30,002 nt of DNA from positions 1 to 30,002 of the forward strand of contig DASVHF010000039.1 of the NCBI GenBank assembly GCA_036382695.1, given 5' to 3'. Below are positions 1-7,445 of this stretch, piece after piece. The notes beneath the pieces are model-generated. The model was not told the DNA's origin and made no database searches. It saw only the letters and a program-made list of their open reading frames with translations. Within the stretch, counting starts at the first letter, position 1, and the number at the start of each line of letters is the position of its first letter. This DNA is from DASVHF01 sp036382695. Lineage in GTDB: Bacteria; Patescibacteriota; Microgenomatia; Woykebacterales; RBG-16-39-9b. The translations under genes and the position numbers were made by a program.

Positions 1-137
1 TGTCGAAGACCGTTGAGATGTTGAAACAGGCCAGGTACAATCACCAAGCTAGGACCTTTTCCCTGACGAATGAAGCTGACCTTCAGACCGTCAATCTGGG
101 TCTGCTGAATCGAAAGGTGCCCACGATCTCCTTTCAT
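1..137 (-). CDS. Partial alpha/beta-hydrolase-like protein (N-terminus only)
   Basis: Reading leftward from ATG at 135-137, the frame stays open to the window edge (45 codons). A strong ribosome site (GGAGG at 142-146) precedes the ATG by a short spacer. The residues run MKGDRGHLSIQQTQIDGLKV and continue to a GPSLVIVPGL stretch. That resembles the first beta strands of alpha/beta hydrolases, where a glycine-rich oxyanion loop follows the first core strand; the catalytic triad lies outside the window, so the assignment is tentative. It lies 58 nt downstream of the restriction-modification gene on the same strand but has its own ribosome site and higher GC, so it may be separately derived. Confidence 0.5.
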   Translation of the reverse strand, partial: MKGDRGHLSIQQTQIDGLKVSFIRQGKGPSLVIVPGLFQHLNGLR

Positions 138-195
138 CTCTCCTCCTATCGCTTAGAACAGCACCATTATGACCTCTTCATCCGTGCTGAGAAAA

Positions 196-3100
196 TCAAA
201 AGTCCTTTTCAACTTCTGGATACAGCTCGTCGATTTTCTTTTGTAGCTCTATCGTCTTTGACAGGACAGTTACAACCTTGCAGTAGTGTTTTATGTCTTC
301 AGAGGAAAGCGTATGGTCTTTGCGATCCTTAAGCCATTTATCCAAAACTTGATAACCGCCGATGTAGTAGTTCCAAACTTCGGGATCTATACCTTCAAAA
401 TATTGCGAGCTATTAATGTAAACTCTCTTCTGTCTGGCGTCATATTCCCGTTTTTCTACACGGTTGCCATTCGAGCCATAAAATTTGGAAAGCGGATTAT
501 TCAGCTCCAGCGACTTAAGCAAATGCAAATCAACGAGTTTCTTTCCTAATTCAGCAAGTTCTTGGAAAAGTTTATAATCTTTTGTAAATGGGATCCTCGG
601 AAAATCAATTTTCAAAAACTCCTGATATTTTTGCCGATAAGTATTGGAGTAAAGCACTGCATAAATATAGTAAAAAATTTCTTCTGGCTTTTTCCCCAAT
701 GAATTCAAAATTTGCCTATTGATATTAGGCGACTTTACACCTACATTACCGCTATCAAATAAAGTGCTTTGCTTTTCTGAATTATTATATAAATAAAGAG
801 GGAAGGTGTAGGCACTTGCGTTCGCTGTTTCAAATATATGCAGATCATTAACGCCTTCAGTGACAAAAAAATGGTCCAAATTTTCTGCTTTTACCGTCCT
901 ATTAACTATTAACGCTAGATTTGGTTTTAACATGTGCTTCATTACATTTTCTCTCGTTCTTTCAACCACTGAACTGTGGTAGTAAATCCACCGTTCATCA
1001 AAGGGACGATACAAAATCTTGGTAAAATACTCCTCCCAATTTTTTAGCTCTCGCAGTTTCCTGCGTGCTTCTGCAGCATACCACCTGACGGTAGGTTTAT
1101 CTTCAAGATCGTAAGCCTGTTTTACAAATTCATCGTCTTCATTGGAATCCCGAAATATTCTTATTTTTGTTTCAAGCGGCTGGCGGTCAAAATCTATGAC
1201 AAATTCATCACGAGCGGTAACTACACCAACACTGTTTACTGGGAAAACATCTGTGACCTTAAGGAAGTTTTGATATTGTTCGAATCCTTTTTCTTCCTTT
1301 GGCACAAAGAAATAGTAAGGTTTATTTGGGGTTATGGTTTGCCGAATAGTAGATCTGATATCGTTTTTATGTAGGAAATAATATTTTGTGCCAGGTTGGT
1401 CAATGTCACCCCGCAATCCCCAGAGATCGGAATAGAACACCTTTTTTTCGTTTGATTTTGGCTTTTTGACAAAAATGGAAATACTAACTCCAGCCTGGAT
1501 GTCAAAAACATTTTCATCCTTTCCACCTTCAGGCGTTTTCTCTTTTTTAAGTGCGCTGCCGTGTAAATTAAGGATGTAAATCTCATCAAATGTTTTCAAC
1601 AACGAGTAACGCATTCCACGAAAGGTCGGATTATCCAGCCAAGCGTGATTGGTAATAAAACCAAGAATTCCTGCACCAGTTTTCTCAATCTTCCATTGAG
1701 CGAAACGGAAAAATTTCACGTAATCATCTTGAATCCATTTTGGGTTTCTTTCACCAAGCGACTCACCTTCAATTTTTTTGTACTCCTCAATCTGCTTCAA
1801 AATCCATTCGCCTTTGTTTTCAGATACGCCGGAATATGGTGGATTGCCCATAATTACCATAATCGGGATACTTTCTTTTACCTCCAGGGCCTCGCCAGAT
1901 TCTTTGGCAATGGTTTGTTCAAAAATGCCGGGGAGTCTGTTGGGATCTTCTTTGGTAAAATCAAGCGTGTTGGTAAGGTAGAGATTAAATCGCTCATCCT
2001 CTAAAAGTTTGTAACCAAATTCATCCAGCACAAAGCCAATCTTTAGGTGTCCTACTGCGTACGGCGCCATCATCAGCTCAAAAGCATAGAAGTTTTTAAG
2101 AATGTGATCTTTGATAAGCTCCCTAATTCCGCCATCGCCATATTTTTTCTTGTACTCCTTGATAGCTAGGCGAATAGCCTCCGCAGGAAAAGTCAGGGTC
2201 CCAGAGGCTGGATCAAGAACAGTAACGGATTGTGTTGCAAATCCATCTTCTTTACTAAATTTTTCTTTAAGGAGCTGGTGGGTCGAGCGAACAATATAGC
2301 TCACTACCGGTTCTGGCGTGTAATAAACGCCGCGTTTCTCTCTTTCCGCCGGATCGTATTCGGCTAGAAAAGTTTCGTAAAAATGAACAATAGGGTCACG
2401 TCCTCTTCCTTCTTTGTAAAAATCTTGCATTATTTTTCTGACATCGGCAGCGGCTAAAATTTCGGCAATATCATCCACAATCCATTCCATTGATTTGGGC
2501 AAGTCCGTTGAAGAAATAAAACGGAAAACATCCCGCAAAATACCAATTGTATGAGGAATATACTTATAAGCAAGTTCGCGATTAAAGCTATTTTCGGCCC
2601 GTGACCTTGCCGCAAAAAGCCCATAGGTAATAGTCTGGGCAAAAAGATTAGCGAAATCCTTAGGTGAAAGGAAAGAAATTAAATGATCTTTGAAGGCTTT
2701 GTAAAAACCCTCAAGCGTCTGTGTGCCAGGGATGGTCTCCTCTTTTAATTCTTCGGCAATCACATTATCCCGTAGAAATCGCGTTCTTTTTGCAAGTTCA
2801 AGGGCAAGTGCCTTAGCGGTTGTGGTTTTTGGAGTGGAAAAGGAGAAGTACTGTTCCAAAAGTCCTAAAAATTTTTCTTGGTTCTCAACGGGCGGAACCA
2901 TTTTGAGTTTATGGATTACAAATGGGCGCCCGATGATAACTTTGTCAATAAGCTCACCGTTGCGGTACAAGCGGAACTCAAAAAAATTGGTAAGGAGTAG
3001 GTTGGGAAATGTGTGTCGGTAACGTTTCAGTTGGTCTGAATCCTCGATGATTTCCAAATCCTCAACAGTCGGGGCTTTAGCTTCAATATAACCAACAATC

Positions 3101-3297
3101 TTTTCCTTACCGTCCCAAATACGAAAGTCTGGATTGCCTGCTTCGGTTCTTTTAGGCAGGGGTGTTACGTAAAACTTTTTGCCTTTTTCTTTACCCCAAT
3201 TTTCGATCAACCGTTTAAGATCCGAATAATAACTCTCTTCGGTTGCGTCACCGGTCTTGGTCGTATTAAAAATGTCTTGAAAATATGTTTTTAGCAT
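196..3297 (-). CDS. Type IIG/ISP-like restriction-modification enzyme (nuclease + N6-adenine methylase in one chain)
   Basis: This 1033-aa protein probably recognises, methylates and cleaves DNA by itself. The N-terminus has a PD-(D/E)xK nuclease signature: PDF at residues 56-58 followed by the E72-A-K74 pair. After a helical connector comes an N6-adenine methylase core, with the AdoMet-binding motif DPASGT near residue 362 and the catalytic NPPY motif near residue 485. The C-terminal 400 or so residues would hold the target-recognition region; a YSNTYRQKYQEFLKIDFPRIP block resembles type ISP/IIG enzymes. Length fits this class, which needs no separate specificity subunit, and none is adjacent. 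All key motifs are intact, so the gene looks functional. There is no clear Shine-Dalgarno site at the ATG (3297). A divergent toxin-antitoxin pair lies next to it. Confidence 0.88.
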   Translation of the reverse strand: MLKTYFQDIFNTTKTGDATEESYYSDLKRLIENWGKEKGKKFYVTPLPKRTEAGNPDFRIWDGKEKIVGYIEAKAPTVEDLEIIEDSDQLKRYRHTFPNLLLTNFFEFRLYRNGELIDKVIIGRPFVIHKLKMVPPVENQEKFLGLLEQYFSFSTPKTTTAKALALELAKRTRFLRDNVIAEELKEETIPGTQTLEGFYKAFKDHLISFLSPKDFANLFAQTITYGLFAARSRAENSFNRELAYKYIPHTIGILRDVFRFISSTDLPKSMEWIVDDIAEILAAADVRKIMQDFYKEGRGRDPIVHFYETFLAEYDPAEREKRGVYYTPEPVVSYIVRSTHQLLKEKFSKEDGFATQSVTVLDPASGTLTFPAEAIRLAIKEYKKKYGDGGIRELIKDHILKNFYAFELMMAPYAVGHLKIGFVLDEFGYKLLEDERFNLYLTNTLDFTKEDPNRLPGIFEQTIAKESGEALEVKESIPIMVIMGNPPYSGVSENKGEWILKQIEEYKKIEGESLGERNPKWIQDDYVKFFRFAQWKIEKTGAGILGFITNHAWLDNPTFRGMRYSLLKTFDEIYILNLHGSALKKEKTPEGGKDENVFDIQAGVSISIFVKKPKSNEKKVFYSDLWGLRGDIDQPGTKYYFLHKNDIRSTIRQTITPNKPYYFFVPKEEKGFEQYQNFLKVTDVFPVNSVGVVTARDEFVIDFDRQPLETKIRIFRDSNEDDEFVKQAYDLEDKPTVRWYAAEARRKLRELKNWEEYFTKILYRPFDERWIYYHSSVVERTRENVMKHMLKPNLALIVNRTVKAENLDHFFVTEGVNDLHIFETANASAYTFPLYLYNNSEKQSTLFDSGNVGVKSPNINRQILNSLGKKPEEIFYYIYAVLYSNTYRQKYQEFLKIDFPRIPFTKDYKLFQELAELGKKLVDLHLLKSLELNNPLSKFYGSNGNRVEKREYDARQKRVYINSSQYFEGIDPEVWNYYIGGYQVLDKWLKDRKDHTLSSEDIKHYCKVVTVLSKTIELQKKIDELYPEVEKDF

Positions 3298-3374
3298 AAT
3301 TAAACTTTAAACTGCCCCATCTCTACCTAACTCTTCCAACAAGAAGAAGGCAAACTAACGTTGTTGACAGCTTG

Positions 3375-3428
3375 TTTATAATCGTCTTAGATTACATCTC
3401 GACGATTGCTTCTCTTCGAGATATAATT
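3375..3428. repeat. 54-bp two-hairpin repeat, copy 1 (intergenic)
   Basis: This segment matches 21772-21825 in 51 of 54 positions. Each copy has two inverted repeats. The first is TAATCG-N4-CGATTA, which carries one mismatch in this copy. The second is ATCTCGA-N13-TCGAGAT. Two of the three differences between copies lie in the second hairpin's loop region. The end of this copy supplies a TATAAT at 3422-3427, about 24 nt before the DUF433 start, so the insertion may contribute a promoter. It looks like a small REP- or MITE-like element; no transposase is near. Confidence 0.75.
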
Positions 3429-3450
3429 AGTTTACTATAAAAATGCCGCT

Positions 3451-3651
3451 ATGCCCAAATCAAACATGTCCTCAAAAAAATATCTGGTTCCTGGGAGTCA
3501 AGTACCAATAGCCTTCCTTATTGATTATTTAAAGGAGGGCTATAGCATTTCTGATTTTATATCCTCTTACCCCTGGATAAAAAAATCGAAGGTGCAAAAA
3601 GCATTGGATGAGATAAAGAATCGAGAATTCACCGCTACTCATGCCCTCTAA
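3451..3651 (+). CDS. DUF433-family antitoxin-like protein
   Basis: This 66-aa protein has the usual DUF433 pattern: a short beta segment (KYLVPGSQVPIAFLIDYLKEG), then a helix-turn-helix-like stretch (YSISDFISSYPWIKKSKVQKAL). DUF433 proteins are commonly paired with PIN-like DUF5615 proteins and are thought to act as the DNA-binding antitoxin. The partner gene follows and overlaps by 11 nt (3641-3651), the usual arrangement for a translationally coupled pair. An ATG at 3443 is in another frame. There is no clear Shine-Dalgarno sequence; TATAAT at 3422-3427 may be the -10 box. The function is inferred from family and context. Confidence 0.8.
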   Translation: MPKSNMSSKKYLVPGSQVPIAFLIDYLKEGYSISDFISSYPWIKKSKVQKALDEIKNREFTATHAL

Positions 3652-4045
3652 AAAGCCTAAAATCCAACTTTACGCTGATGAGTGTTTCCCAGTACCAAGT
3701 ACTACTTATCTAAAATCATTAGGATATTCAGTTGTCCACGCTTACGACAAAAATTTTGTCAAAAAGAGTGATCGCTTTCATCTCTTAAAAAGTAAACGGC
3801 TTGGGAAGACGTTAATAACCCTGGACAGAGACTTCAACGCCTATGAGCAGTCTAACCTAAGACATCACTCTGGAGTAATAATTGTCTCGGTAGGGTCAGC
3901 AACACCGCCGAATATTAACAAAGTCTGTGAAAAGCTTCTAAAAAATATCAGTCTCGAATTCACAAAAAATTCTTTAATAAAGGTCACAAAAGATAAAATT
4001 ATTAAGATTAAAGAAGGAAACATGGTTAGTGAAAAGAAGTTGTAA
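3641..4045 (+). CDS. DUF5615 PIN-like toxin
   Basis: This 134-aa protein has the DUF5615 PIN-like fold pattern. An N-terminal acidic motif follows the first strand (IQLYADECFP, residues 8-17). A central acidic motif follows the third strand (TLITLDRDFNAYE), then a hydrophobic strand SGVIIVSVG. PIN-like domains use clustered acidic residues to bind metal and cut RNA, so the expected role is a toxin ribonuclease neutralised by the DUF433 protein encoded just upstream. The C-terminal 30 residues are lysine-rich. It ends 5 nt before the polA stop, in convergent orientation. The toxin activity is inferred. Confidence 0.8.
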   Translation: MPSKKPKIQLYADECFPVPSTTYLKSLGYSVVHAYDKNFVKKSDRFHLLKSKRLGKTLITLDRDFNAYEQSNLRHHSGVIIVSVGSATPPNINKVCEKLLKNISLEFTKNSLIKVTKDKIIKIKEGNMVSEKKL

Positions 4046-4049
4046 CGAT

Positions 4050-6236
4050 CTAAATCTTAAGAGGTTTCATCACTCCCCAGTTTTTGCCTGTCTTCAACTC
4101 AACAATCAGTGGAACATCTAGTTTAAAACAATTCTCCATCGTATCTTTAACAAGTTGAGCAGCCTTTTTAAGTTCCGCTTCTGGGACTTCAAACACAAGC
4201 TCATCATGAACTTGAAGAATCATTTTCGTCTTATAGCCTGTTACTTGTAACTTGTTACTGATCTCAACCATAGCCTTCTTAATAATATCAGCCGCTGTGC
4301 CTTGGATAGGCGAATTGACGGCAATACGCTCACCAAGCTTGCGTACAACCTGATTGTTGCTTCTTAGCTCCAGAACATACCTTTTAAAGCCCCCTAGAGT
4401 CTCCACAAAGCCTTTTTCATAGGCATCACGTAGGGTAGCAGCGATCCAGCTCTTTACAGCTGGAAAACGCTCAAAATAGCGGTCAATAATCTCTTTGGCG
4501 GCGGCTGGTTCAATCTTAAACTGCGTAGCTAGGCCAAAAGGCGAAATGCCGTACATAATTCCGAAGTTGATAATTTTAGCGATCCGTCGGTCTTCTTTCG
4601 AAACTTGCGCATATTTTTTACCCAAAACTGCTACTGCTGCTTGTGTGTGTATATCTTCTCCCACCTCAAAAATTCGTTTCAATTCTGCATCGCCGCTCAT
4701 ATGGGCCATTACTCGTAGTTCTATCTGGTTATAATCAGCAGAAAGTAAAACCTGTTTTTTTGGTGCAATAAAAGCACTGCGAACCTTTTCGCCCCATTCG
4801 CCTCGTGCGGGAATATTTTGTAAATTTGGATTTTTACTCGAAAGCCTGCCGGTCCTGGTCACATCTGAGTGAAAATGCGTATGCACCCTACCATCTTGGC
4901 CGATCTGGTTTGGCAAGGCATCAACATAAGTCGATTTCAGCTTAAAAAGCTCGCGGTACTCCAATATAAGTTTAATAACTGGGTGCGCGGCAATTAAAGT
5001 TGAGAGGGTTGCTTCATCAGTTGATTTGTGAGTTTTAATACGAGTCGAACGCTGCGGAATTAGATTTAACTCGTCGTAAAGCACTCCTGAAAGTTGCTTT
5101 GGTGAATTGAGATTAAATTCATGCCCAACCTCTTTAAATATCTTTTTTTCCAACGTAGCTAAGTCTTTATTAATTTCGGACGAAAGTTTCGTCAGTTTAT
5201 TTTTGTCTATCAAAACTCCCCATTCTTCCATCTCCCGCAAAACTTTTTCCAGCTCCTCGTTCGTACCCGCCTTTTCCTCCTTCTCCTTGTCAAAAAGTCC
5301 AACCTGACCTTTAGCGTCTTTTATCTTATTTGTTAATCGCTGATCACTGATCGCTGATCCCCGGTTAATTCCTGGCAACTTCCCAATTAAAGATCTAAAC
5401 TCCAATTCTTGAAAAAGCTTGGTCGCTGCTTCTTTGTCGTAATCGGACAGGACACATTTGGATAGTTCAAGTTTGATCGGAGCGTCGCAATCTATCGTGG
5501 CAAGTTTTTTTGAAAGAACTGCCGCTTCGGCACTTTCCCCAAGCAATTTGCGGGTTCTTTCCGGAATCCTAGCAAGATTTTTATAAATTTCTTCCACCGA
5601 TCCGAATTCTTGAACCAGCTTTGTAGCACCAACATCCCCAATTCCCCGCACGCCTGGAATATTATCCGAAGGATCGCCGGCGACTGCCTTAAAATCAATC
5701 AGCTGTTTTGGCGCGAGAGAGTATTTTTCCCTGACAATTTTTTCATCGTAATAAACCACGTCAGAGAAGCTTTTTCCTGGTGTATAAATCTTAACGTGAG
5801 GGCGAACCAGTTGCAGCGTATCTCTATCACCGGTGACGATAATTGTTTCAAGATCAGCAATTCCGTCTTCTGTCGCTTGTTTCACCAACGTACCAATGAT
5901 ATCATCGGCTTCGTAGCCAGCCAGTTCAAAAATGGGAATATTTAATACTTCCAAGACCTCTTTTGTCCGGGGCATTTGTTCGTGAAGCTCATCCGGTGCT
6001 GCCACTCTTTGGGCTTTGTAGGCAGTATATTCTTGATGACGAAAGGTCGGTTCAGCTGTGTCGAAAGTAACGGCGATGTAATCTGGCTTAATATCGGCAA
6101 TTGCCCTCAGCAGCATACCAGTAAAGCCGAAAACTGCATTAACAAGCTCGCCTTTTGATGTTGTTAATGGAGGCAAAGCGTGATAAGCCCGGTGAAATAC
6201 AGCGTGCCCGTCTACTAAAACTAATTTTTTTGCCAT
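4050..6236 (-). CDS. polA: DNA polymerase I without a proofreading domain
   Basis: DNA polymerase I fills gaps and removes RNA primers. Residues 1-290 form the 5'-3' exonuclease/flap domain (start MAKKLVLVDGHAVFHRAYHA, later GDPSDNIPGVRGIG). The polymerase domain starts near residue 325, with motif A SADYNQIELR near residue 500, motif B RRIAKIINFGIMYG near 550 and motif C HDE near 676. At 728 aa the protein is about 200 residues shorter than E. coli PolI; there is no room for a 3'-5' exonuclease domain, so it should not proofread. A heptamer array (5336-5360) encodes part of the linker between the domains, and a second lies at 4240-4260. A TAAAAT box at 6243-6248 is only 6 nt before the ATG, which suggests a leaderless transcript. 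Confidence 0.96.
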   Translation of the reverse strand: MAKKLVLVDGHAVFHRAYHALPPLTTSKGELVNAVFGFTGMLLRAIADIKPDYIAVTFDTAEPTFRHQEYTAYKAQRVAAPDELHEQMPRTKEVLEVLNIPIFELAGYEADDIIGTLVKQATEDGIADLETIIVTGDRDTLQLVRPHVKIYTPGKSFSDVVYYDEKIVREKYSLAPKQLIDFKAVAGDPSDNIPGVRGIGDVGATKLVQEFGSVEEIYKNLARIPERTRKLLGESAEAAVLSKKLATIDCDAPIKLELSKCVLSDYDKEAATKLFQELEFRSLIGKLPGINRGSAISDQRLTNKIKDAKGQVGLFDKEKEEKAGTNEELEKVLREMEEWGVLIDKNKLTKLSSEINKDLATLEKKIFKEVGHEFNLNSPKQLSGVLYDELNLIPQRSTRIKTHKSTDEATLSTLIAAHPVIKLILEYRELFKLKSTYVDALPNQIGQDGRVHTHFHSDVTRTGRLSSKNPNLQNIPARGEWGEKVRSAFIAPKKQVLLSADYNQIELRVMAHMSGDAELKRIFEVGEDIHTQAAVAVLGKKYAQVSKEDRRIAKIINFGIMYGISPFGLATQFKIEPAAAKEIIDRYFERFPAVKSWIAATLRDAYEKGFVETLGGFKRYVLELRSNNQVVRKLGERIAVNSPIQGTAADIIKKAMVEISNKLQVTGYKTKMILQVHDELVFEVPEAELKKAAQLVKDTMENCFKLDVPLIVELKTGKNWGVMKPLKI
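4240..4260. repeat. Heptamer array inside polA (3 units)
   Basis: Plus-strand units GTTACTT, GTAACTT and GTTACTG follow each other without gaps. The array encodes part of NKLQVTGY between polymerase motifs B and C. Because three heptamers make 21 nt, such arrays keep the reading frame every three units. Confidence 0.6.
5336..5360. repeat. Heptamer array inside polA linker (3+ units)
   Basis: Plus-strand units ATCGCTG, ATCACTG and ATCGCTG, then a partial unit, lie between the exonuclease and polymerase domains. They encode the SAISDQRL stretch, in a region with no expected conserved fold. Confidence 0.7.
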
Positions 6237-6293
6237 GGCTTGATTTTACTACAGAGCTTTCTTTTACTTCCAGTTGATCCCAGTTACGCGAAG

Positions 6294-6318
6294 GGGCGTC
6301 TTTCGGAGAAAGACGCCC
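6294..6318 (-). terminator. Perfect 11-bp hairpin after prs
   Basis: GGGCGTCTTTC, a 3-nt loop and its exact reverse complement lie 11 nt beyond the prs stop. No T-tract follows on either strand, so it may act as a transcript end or stabiliser rather than a classical intrinsic terminator. Confidence 0.5.
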
Positions 6319-6328
6319 ACCAGGCAGG

Positions 6329-7270
6329 TTACAAGAACAGGCTACTTATCGACTCGCAGTTGTTGATTCTGCGAATCGCCTCACCAAGCAGCTGAGCAAC
6401 TGAAAGGACGGTCATCTTGGGTGAGGACTTCCTCAAAGGGATGGTGTCGGTCACAATCAGATTCGTCAGAGACGATCTTTCGATTCTCAACAAAGCCCTA
6501 CGGGTAAGGACAGCGTGAGTACAAGCAGCCGCTATTGACTTAGCCCCTCTCTCAATCAGTGCTTCGGCTGCTTCCACCAGAGTACCAGCTGAATCAACAA
6601 GATCGTCAACCAGCACGATGTTCATCCCCTCGGGCTCTCCGATAACTTTCATCACCTTTATCCCCTTACGTCTTTTTTGAACCCGTTTTTTCTGGACTAT
6701 CCCGAAATCCACCCCTAGACGTTCGGCATAAGCTTGTGCTCTTTTGGCTCCCCCGACATCTGGGGAAAATATCATCAGGTCTTCGGGGTAGTGGGCCCGT
6801 ATGTAAGGCAAAAGAACGTAACTTGCGTAGAGATTGTCAACCGGTATGTTGTAGAAACCCTGAATCTGATCTGAATGGAGATCCATACAAACCAGCCGGT
6901 CAATCCTAGCGGCAAGCTCAAGCGCGTTAGCCATAGCTCTAGCGCTAATAGGCACTCTGGGTTTGTCCTTACGGTCTTTCCTGCTGTAGCCCAAGTAAGG
7001 GACTACTGCGTTGAACTCACCACAAGAGGCCCGCTTGAACGTATCGGCGACAATGAAGAGCTCCATGAAATACTCGTTGACCCTAGGTGGGCAGGTAGGT
7101 TGGATGAAAAAGACTTTCCTTCCCCGGACATTTTCGAGTATCTCGGGATCAATCTCTCCATCGTAGTGGTTACCAATCCGGATATCGCTAAGTCTTGCCG
7201 GAAGATAGTCGGCAATATCTTTGGCCAACTTAGGATTTGCCCTACCAGAGAAAAGCAAGAATTCGTCCAT
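6329..7270 (-). CDS. prs: Ribose-phosphate pyrophosphokinase
   Basis: Makes PRPP from ribose 5-phosphate and ATP for nucleotide, histidine and tryptophan synthesis. The 313-aa length matches the family. Recognisable blocks in order are the N-terminal FSGRANPKLAKDIADYL, the ATP/flexible-loop region PYLGYSRKDRKDKPRVPISA (near residue 95), the metal-binding DLHSDQIQGFY, SPDVGGAKRA, and the PRPP-binding loop NIVLVDDLVDSAGTL (near 220). The start is supported by a purine-rich GAGGGGAGAG site directly before the ATG. A 5-bp hairpin in the leader (7293-7310) has no clear role. Codon use is more GC-rich than in the neighbouring polA and ftsH. The C-terminal tail (after AIRRINN) is not conserved. Confidence 0.95.
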   Translation of the reverse strand: MDEFLLFSGRANPKLAKDIADYLPARLSDIRIGNHYDGEIDPEILENVRGRKVFFIQPTCPPRVNEYFMELFIVADTFKRASCGEFNAVVPYLGYSRKDRKDKPRVPISARAMANALELAARIDRLVCMDLHSDQIQGFYNIPVDNLYASYVLLPYIRAHYPEDLMIFSPDVGGAKRAQAYAERLGVDFGIVQKKRVQKRRKGIKVMKVIGEPEGMNIVLVDDLVDSAGTLVEAAEALIERGAKSIAAACTHAVLTRRALLRIERSSLTNLIVTDTIPLRKSSPKMTVLSVAQLLGEAIRRINNCESISSLFL

Positions 7271-7445
7271 CTCTCTCCCCTCATTGCTCCAAAGCCGTTA
7301 AGGTGCGGCTTGATTTTATAACACAAAAAAGCCCACAACAAGATACTAACGTTTAACCGGCGAAGGTATACGGAGGATTTACGAATAAGTGCACTCAAGA
7401 ACTGGAATACAAAACTAGCTTACAACCAGAAGGTCGGGAGGAGAT

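Noticed and set aside
1332..1589. 85-codon minus-strand frame inside the restriction-modification gene
   Set aside because: Same-strand shifted frame with no start signal; the long gene has intact motifs across it, so there is no sign of a frameshift.
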